Shown here: piece after piece, positions 59,065-64,000 of the stretch
How the letters are laid out: the number at the start of each line of letters is the position of its first letter
Position numbering within the stretch: the stretch's first letter is position 1
Origin: Bacillus pumilus
GTDB taxonomy: Bacteria; Bacillota; Bacilli; Bacillales; Bacillaceae
Direction of reading: 5' to 3'
Length of the DNA stretch: 64,000 nt
Assembly (NCBI RefSeq): GCF_038738535.1
Contig: NZ_CP046128.1
Coordinates: 1,488,001-1,552,000, forward strand
Program-made: the position numbers and the translations under genes
The notes under the pieces: model-generated
Told to the model about the DNA's origin: nothing
The model's input: the letters and a program-made list of their open reading frames with translations, nothing else
Database searches by the model: none

Positions 59065-59787
59065 ATGAGCAAACCGAAATATAATCGCATTGTACTGAAG
59101 CTAAGTGGCGAAGCACTAGCAGGTGATGCTGGAAATGGAATTAACCCAACTGTCATTCAATCAATTGCAAAGCAAGTAAAAGAAATTGCAGAGCTTGATG
59201 TTGAAGTTGCAGTTGTTGTAGGCGGAGGAAACCTTTGGCGCGGTAAGACAGGCAGTGACTTAGGAATGGACCGTGCAACAGCAGACTACATGGGCATGCT
59301 GGCAACAGTGATGAATTCACTCGCGCTGCAGGACAGCCTAGAAACGCTTGGCATTCAGTCTAGGGTACAAACCTCTATCGAAATGAGACAGGTTGCAGAG
59401 CCATACATAAGAAGAAAAGCGATCCGTCATCTTGAGAAGAAACGTGTCGTGATTTTTGCTGCAGGTACTGGTAACCCTTATTTCTCTACAGATACAACGG
59501 CAGCACTTCGTGCAGCAGAAATTGAAGCAGATGTCATTTTAATGGCGAAAAATAATGTAGACGGTGTCTACAGTGCTGATCCTCGTACAGATGCGGATGC
59601 AGTAAAATATGATAAGCTTTCATATCTTGACGTGTTAAAAGAAGGGCTTGCTGTAATGGATTCTACTGCGTCCTCATTATGTATGGACAATGACATTCCA
59701 TTAATCGTATTCTCCATTATGGAAGAAGGAAATATTAAACGTGCCGTCAATGGCGAATCAATTGGAACGATTGTGAGGGGGAAATAA
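59065..59787 (+). CDS. pyrH: Uridylate kinase
   Basis: PyrH phosphorylates UMP to UDP in pyrimidine nucleotide synthesis. The 240-residue amino-acid-kinase-fold protein has [23 protein letters not shown] and [23 protein letters not shown] 59065 follows TTGGAGG; an in-frame ATG at 58999 precedes the promoter and is rejected. frr begins one base after the stop. Confidence 0.98.
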   Translation: MSKPKYNRIVLKLSGEALAGDAGNGINPTVIQSIAKQVKEIAELDVEVAVVVGGGNLWRGKTGSDLGMDRATADYMGMLATVMNSLALQDSLETLGIQSRVQTSIEMRQVAEPYIRRKAIRHLEKKRVVIFAAGTGNPYFSTDTTAALRAAEIEADVILMAKNNVDGVYSADPRTDADAVKYDKLSYLDVLKEGLAVMDSTASSLCMDNDIPLIVFSIMEEGNIKRAVNGESIGTIVRGK

Positions 59788-59788
59788 C

Positions 59789-60346
59789 GTGTCAAAAGAA
59801 GTATTGAACCAAACGAAAGAAAAAATGGAAAAAGCCGTTCAAGCATACGGACGTGAACTAGCAACTGTTCGTGCGGGCAGAGCAAATGCTTCATTGCTTG
59901 ATAAAGTGACGGTTGATTATTACGGTGCACAAACACCACTCAACCAAATCGCGTCAATCACAGTGCCAGAAGCACGTATGCTGATTATCACACCTTATGA
60001 TAAAACAGCCATCGGTGATATCGAAAAATCGATCCAAAAGTCTGATCTTGGCATCACGCCAACAAGTGACGGAAATGTGATCCGCATTGCGATTCCTGCA
60101 TTAACAGAAGAAAGGCGTAAAGAGCTTGTGAAAGTGGTAAGAAAATATTCAGAAGAAGCAAAAGTAGCTGTTCGTAATGTTCGTCGTGATGCAAACGATG
60201 AGTTGAAAAAGCTTGAGAAAAATGGTGAGATCACTGAAGATGAATTAAGATCATCGACAGAGGATGTTCAAAAATTGACAGATGAATATGTCGCTAAAAT
60301 TGATGACGTGACGAAAGATAAAGAAAAAGAAATCATGGAAGTTTAA
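59789..60346 (+). CDS. frr: Ribosome recycling factor
   Basis: RRF splits post-termination ribosomes together with EF-G. The 185-residue tRNA-shaped protein has [33 protein letters not shown] and the long C-terminal helices. The start is GTG 59789 after GAGGGGGA. It is cotranscribed with pyrH. Confidence 0.98.
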   Translation: MSKEVLNQTKEKMEKAVQAYGRELATVRAGRANASLLDKVTVDYYGAQTPLNQIASITVPEARMLIITPYDKTAIGDIEKSIQKSDLGITPTSDGNVIRIAIPALTEERRKELVKVVRKYSEEAKVAVRNVRRDANDELKKLEKNGEITEDELRSSTEDVQKLTDEYVAKIDDVTKDKEKEIMEV

Positions 60347-60375
60347 GAAAAAACTATGTACAATAGATAATAGTG

Positions 60376-60410
60376 AAAAGACCCTCTTCATGTTTACAGG
60401 GGGTTTTTTT
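60376..60410 (+). terminator. Terminator after frr
   Basis: AAAAGACCCTC pairs with GGGGGTTTTTT using G-U pairs, 12-base loop, then T residues. Confidence 0.75.
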
Positions 60411-60436
60411 GTTAATACTGTTGGTGACTATATTAT
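60409..60436 (+). promoter_or_regulatory. Possible promoter of uppS-cdsA-dxr-rasP
   Basis: TTGTTA (60409-60414), 16-base spacer, TATTAT (60431-60436), 39 bases before uppS and just after the frr terminator. Confidence 0.5.
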
Positions 60437-60475
60437 TAGCGGGAACGCAACCTTTTTGGGTGATGGAGGAATCTC

Positions 60476-61258
60476 ATGCTCAATATACTCAAAAATTGGA
60501 AGAATCAGCAAACTGCTGCTTCCAACTTAGAAAGCCTGACAAAAGAAGACATATTAAATGGAGAAATTCCTGAACATATCGCCATTATCATGGATGGGAA
60601 CGGAAGATGGGCGAAAAAACGTGCTCTTCCACGGGTAGCAGGACATCATGAAGGAATGAAAGTCGTCAAGCGCATGACAAAGCTTGCAAATGAGCTGAAT
60701 GTCAAAGTGCTGACTTTGTATGCTTTCTCTACGGAAAATTGGAAACGTCCAAAACTAGAAGTAGACTTTTTAATGAAGCTTCCTGAAGAATTTTTGAACA
60801 TCTACCTGCCTGAACTCATCGAGGAAAATGTCCGTGTGCGCTTAACAGGTGATCCAGACGGCCTCCCGCAGCATACGAAAAGAGCGGTAGAGAACGCAGT
60901 AAAGAGTACGGCGAATAACGACGGACTCGTTTTGAATTTTGCGCTCAACTATGGAGGGCGCACAGAAATCGTCTCCGCATGCAGACAAATTTCTGAAAAA
61001 GTCAAAGAAGGTAAGCTTCAAGCAGAAGACATCACAGAAGAGATGTTTTCAGCTTATTTAATGACAGAATCTCTTCAAGATCCGGATTTGCTTATTCGCA
61101 CAAGTGGAGAAATTAGATTAAGTAACTTTATGCTTTGGCAAATTGCATACAGCGAGTTTGTCTTTACGGATGTGCTTTGGCCTGACTTTTCTGATGAGCA
61201 TCTTATAGGCGCTATCGGAGAATACCAGCGCCGCGGCCGGAGGTTCGGTGGAATTTAG
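60476..61258 (+). CDS. uppS: Undecaprenyl diphosphate synthase
   Basis: UppS makes the C55 lipid carrier for cell-wall synthesis by adding cis-isoprene units. The 260-residue protein has IAIIMDGNGRWAKKR with catalytic D40, GHHEGMK, LYAFSTENWKRP and RTSGEIRLSNFMLWQ. ATG 60476 follows ATGGAGGAA. It heads the uppS-cdsA-dxr-rasP run. Confidence 0.98.
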   Translation: MLNILKNWKNQQTAASNLESLTKEDILNGEIPEHIAIIMDGNGRWAKKRALPRVAGHHEGMKVVKRMTKLANELNVKVLTLYAFSTENWKRPKLEVDFLMKLPEEFLNIYLPELIEENVRVRLTGDPDGLPQHTKRAVENAVKSTANNDGLVLNFALNYGGRTEIVSACRQISEKVKEGKLQAEDITEEMFSAYLMTESLQDPDLLIRTSGEIRLSNFMLWQIAYSEFVFTDVLWPDFSDEHLIGAIGEYQRRGRRFGGI

Positions 61259-61270
61259 AGGGTGGTGCAG

Positions 61271-62065
61271 ATGAAACAAAGAATTTTGACGGGTGTTTTG
61301 GCAGCTGCAGGCTTTTTACTTGCGGTTATATATGGACAGATGCCATTTACCCTGCTGATTTACTTAATGGGAAGTGTCGCTCTCTTTGAGCTTCTAAGAA
61401 TGAAAAAGATATCGATTTTCAGCTTTCCTGGTATTGTCAGCTTAATATTGCTTTGGCTTTTAATGGGCGGAGAGAACAGCTTCTTCCCGAACGTAGACGC
61501 ATCAAAAATGCAAATTGCTTTATTTGCAGTCTTAATCCTTTTAACTTATACAGTGTTGAGCAAAAACTCTTTCACATTCGATGAGGTTGCTTTTGTTGTA
61601 TTAGCGACATTATATATTGGCGTCAGTTTCTATTATTTCATCCAGATTAGAGGCTTATATGGCATGAGTGCGATCTTCTTCGCAGCAGTGATTATTTGGT
61701 CCACTGACTCAGGTGCTTACTTTATTGGGAAATCTATGGGGAAACGAAAGCTCTGGCCAGAGATCAGTCCAAACAAAACAGTAGAAGGATTTATCGGCGG
61801 AATCGTCACAGCGGTCGTGTTGTCATTTGTGTTTCAGGCGGTTACAGGATTTTTGCCATCATATCTGCTTGTTATGTTTATTACTCTTTTGCTCAGTATC
61901 TTTGGACAGCTTGGCGACCTTGTGGAATCTGCTTTAAAGCGTCATTATCACGTAAAGGATTCAGGGACAATTCTCCCTGGACATGGCGGGATTTTGGACA
62001 GGTTTGACAGCTTTTTGTTCGTTCTGCCGTTTTTATATTTACTGCTCGCAACGTTTGCCAGCTAA
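61271..62065 (+). CDS. cdsA: Phosphatidate cytidylyltransferase CdsA
   Basis: CdsA makes CDP-diacylglycerol from phosphatidate and CTP at the membrane. The 264-residue protein has about eight membrane segments and the family signature near the C terminus (SALKRHYHVKDSGTILPGHG, GILDRFDS). ATG 61271 (MKQRILTGV) follows AGGGTGGTG; GTG 61262 lies inside that site. Confidence 0.97.
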   Translation: MKQRILTGVLAAAGFLLAVIYGQMPFTLLIYLMGSVALFELLRMKKISIFSFPGIVSLILLWLLMGGENSFFPNVDASKMQIALFAVLILLTYTVLSKNSFTFDEVAFVVLATLYIGVSFYYFIQIRGLYGMSAIFFAAVIIWSTDSGAYFIGKSMGKRKLWPEISPNKTVEGFIGGIVTAVVLSFVFQAVTGFLPSYLLVMFITLLLSIFGQLGDLVESALKRHYHVKDSGTILPGHGGILDRFDSFLFVLPFLYLLLATFAS

Positions 62066-62104
62066 CCTCATAGAAACTTATTGAACGAGAGAAGGAGTGG
62101 CAAT

Positions 62105-63256
62105 TTGAAATATATTTCGCTATTAGGCGCAACAGGATCAATCGGAGAACAAACATTAGATGTGATTAGGCAGCACCCAGACAAATTTAAGCTGAAAGCC
62201 ATGACATTTGGCCGAAATGTAGATAAGGCCGTTCCAATCATAGAACAGTTTCAGCCTGAATTTGTCGGATGTTTAAGTGAAGAGACTTATCAGACGCTAA
62301 AAGGTCATTCATTTGAATACGATGTCAAGATGGCTGCTGGTGATGAAGCCAACATCGAGGCAGCGACCTATGATGCAGTGGACGTTGTGGTCAATGCACT
62401 TGTAGGAAGTGTTGGGCTTGTTCCAACATTAAAGGCCATTGAACAAAAAAAGACGATTGCACTCGCAAATAAGGAAACACTTGTCACAGCTGGTCATATA
62501 GTAAAAGAGTACGCGAAAACATATGATGTACCTTTACTTCCTGTCGATAGTGAGCATTCCGCTATTTTTCAATGCCTGCAAGGTGAACAAGCTAAAAACA
62601 TTGAACGCTTAATCGTGACAGCTTCAGGTGGTAGTTTCCGAGATAAAAAACGAACTGAACTTGAAGGTGTTACGGTTGAAGAAGCGCTGAACCACCCAAA
62701 CTGGTCAATGGGAGCGAAAATTACCATTGATTCAGCGACGATGATGAATAAAGGGCTCGAGGTGATTGAGGCACATTGGTTGTTTGATATACCTTATGAA
62801 CAAATTGATGTGCTGTTACATAAAGAGAGCATTATCCATTCGATGGTGGAATTTCACGACAAAAGCGTCATGGGTCAGTTAGGGACACCTGACATGAGAG
62901 TGCCGATTCAATATGCACTCACATACCCTGACAGGGCGCCATTACCAGAAGCGAAATCATTGAACCTTTGGGAGATTGGACAATTGAATTTCCAAAAAGC
63001 GGATTTTGACAGGTATCGCTGCTTACATTTTGCTTATGAATCAGGTAAAATAGGAGGGACAATGCCTGCTGTGCTCAATGCAGCAAATGAAATGGCAGTT
63101 GATGCATTTCTGAAAGGCAAAGTAACGTTCCTGCAAATTGAAGAATTGATTGAAAAGGCACTAAATAGACATCATGTGATTTCAACGCCTAGTTTGCAAG
63201 ATATCCATGAAGTGGACAAAGATACACGAGACTTTGTTCAATCAATCCTCACATAA
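62105..63256 (+). CDS. dxr: 1-deoxy-D-xylulose 5-phosphate reductoisomerase
   Basis: Dxr makes methylerythritol phosphate from deoxyxylulose phosphate with NADPH in isoprenoid synthesis. The 383-residue protein has the nucleotide-binding motif GATGSIG (8-14), [19 protein letters not shown] and [19 protein letters not shown] choose TTG 62105, well spaced from GAAGGAGTGG and matching the family length; an in-frame TTG at 62081 precedes that site. Its isoprenoid product feeds UppS. Confidence 0.96.
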   Translation: MKYISLLGATGSIGEQTLDVIRQHPDKFKLKAMTFGRNVDKAVPIIEQFQPEFVGCLSEETYQTLKGHSFEYDVKMAAGDEANIEAATYDAVDVVVNALVGSVGLVPTLKAIEQKKTIALANKETLVTAGHIVKEYAKTYDVPLLPVDSEHSAIFQCLQGEQAKNIERLIVTASGGSFRDKKRTELEGVTVEEALNHPNWSMGAKITIDSATMMNKGLEVIEAHWLFDIPYEQIDVLLHKESIIHSMVEFHDKSVMGQLGTPDMRVPIQYALTYPDRAPLPEAKSLNLWEIGQLNFQKADFDRYRCLHFAYESGKIGGTMPAVLNAANEMAVDAFLKGKVTFLQIEELIEKALNRHHVISTPSLQDIHEVDKDTRDFVQSILT

Positions 63257-63262
63257 GGTGGT

Positions 63263-64000
63263 ATGTTCGTGAATACAGTGATTGCGTTTATTATTATTTT
63301 TGGAACGCTCGTTTTTTTCCACGAGCTTGGCCATTTAATTATGGCGCAGCGAGCGGGGATTTTATGCCGCGAGTTCGCAATTGGTTTTGGGCCGAAGATT
63401 TTCTCCTTTAAACGAAAGGAAACCGTTTATACCATTAGACTTCTCCCTATTGGCGGATTTGTTAAAATGGCAGGAGAGGACCCTGAAGTCATTGAAATTA
63501 AACCAGGTCATACAGTGGGGCTCTTATTCAATGAGCAAAATGAAGTAGAAAAAATCATTTTAAATGACAAAGAAAAATATCCTGATGCACTTGTCATCGA
63601 AGTTGAGCAGATTGATTTAGATCATGCCATGAGAATCTCAGGATATGAAGCTGGAAATGAAGATACTTTGACTGGCTACAATGTCAGTCAAACAAGCTTT
63701 TATATTGCAGATGGTGAAGAAATTCAAATCGCACCATACAATCGTCAATTTGGATCAAAAACGGTATGGCAGCGTATTAAAGCGATCGCAGCTGGACCGA
63801 TTATGAACTTTATCCTGGCGTATGTGATTTTGGTTGCTTTAGGCTTTATTCAAGGGGTAACCGTTGATGATCCTGTACTCGGCAAGCTGACGAAAGACGG
63901 CCGAGCGGCAGAAGCTGGACTCATGCAGGGTGACCACATCGTGTCCATTAACGGGGATAAAATGAATTCTTGGACAGACGTCGTTCAAACCGTTCAAAAG
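63263..64000 (+). CDS. rasP: Site-2 protease RasP (3' end outside window)
   Basis: RasP is the membrane metalloprotease that performs the second cut of anti-sigma factor RsiW and clears FtsL and signal peptides. The 246 codons present encode the first membrane segment with zinc motif HELGH (H20, E21, H24), the conserved FAIGFGPKIF and LLPIGGFVKMAGEDPE, a second span (GPIMNFILAYVILVALG) and the start of a PDZ domain (GRAAEAGLMQGDHIVSINGD). ATG 63263 gives the usual N terminus, but GTG 63269 has better spacing to AAGGTGG. The gene runs off the window. Confidence 0.96.
   Translation, partial: MFVNTVIAFIIIFGTLVFFHELGHLIMAQRAGILCREFAIGFGPKIFSFKRKETVYTIRLLPIGGFVKMAGEDPEVIEIKPGHTVGLLFNEQNEVEKIILNDKEKYPDALVIEVEQIDLDHAMRISGYEAGNEDTLTGYNVSQTSFYIADGEEIQIAPYNRQFGSKTVWQRIKAIAAGPIMNFILAYVILVALGFIQGVTVDDPVLGKLTKDGRAAEAGLMQGDHIVSINGDKMNSWTDVVQTVQK

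Overview
The window is a chromosomal segment of a low-to-moderate GC, motile, endospore-former-type Firmicute of the genus Bacillus. Gene order follows the B. subtilis recG-to-rasP region almost gene for gene. The proteins are clearly B. subtilis-like but with many substitutions, which I judge from memory suits the B. pumilus / B. safensis / B. altitudinis group; that species call is an inference. I count 70 protein genes, all on the + strand, and coding is nearly continuous. recG (5' end missing) and rasP (3' end missing) are cut by the window edges. I saw no tRNA, rRNA, CRISPR array, insertion sequence, prophage or frameshifted gene.

Layout. 1-5505: end of recG, then the phospholipid/fatty-acid cluster fapR-plsX-fabD-fabG-acpP with a FapR operator over the fapR promoter. 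5690-17577: RNA processing, chromosome and secretion genes (rnc, smc, ftsY, ylxM, ffh) and the ribosome-biogenesis group rpsP-khpA-ylqD-rimM-trmD-rplS-rbgA-rnhB. 17604-19612: ylqG-ylqH, a flagellar-export-like pair lying outside the flagellar operon. 19789-21874: sucCD. 21938-30255: dprA, topA, trmFO, xerC, hslVU and codY.

30543-57067 is the fla/che operon: 32 genes without an obvious internal terminator, for the basal-body rod, MS ring and rotor, the type III export apparatus (fliH, fliI, fliJ, fliZ/fliO, fliP, fliQ, fliR, flhB, flhA), hook and hook-length control, the C-ring, chemotaxis signalling (cheY, cheB, cheA, cheW, cheC, cheD), the flagellar placement GTPase/ATPase pair flhF-flhG, the motility sigma factor sigD and the swarming factors swrD and swrB. 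Genes are tightly packed, often with 1-11 nt overlaps, and seven of the 32 appear to start at TTG or GTG.

57223-64000: rpsB-tsf, pyrH-frr, and the envelope/isoprenoid group uppS-cdsA-dxr-rasP.

I did not find a convincing wholly new system; this is a conserved housekeeping and motility region. The points most worth a second look are the FliK-like/FlhB-C-like pair ylqG-ylqH, a hairpin that could bring a distant Shine-Dalgarno site up to the swrD start, a compact CodY-box/SigD-like block between codY and flgB, a cre-like site over the likely sucC promoter, and tandem promoters plus a palindrome before topA.
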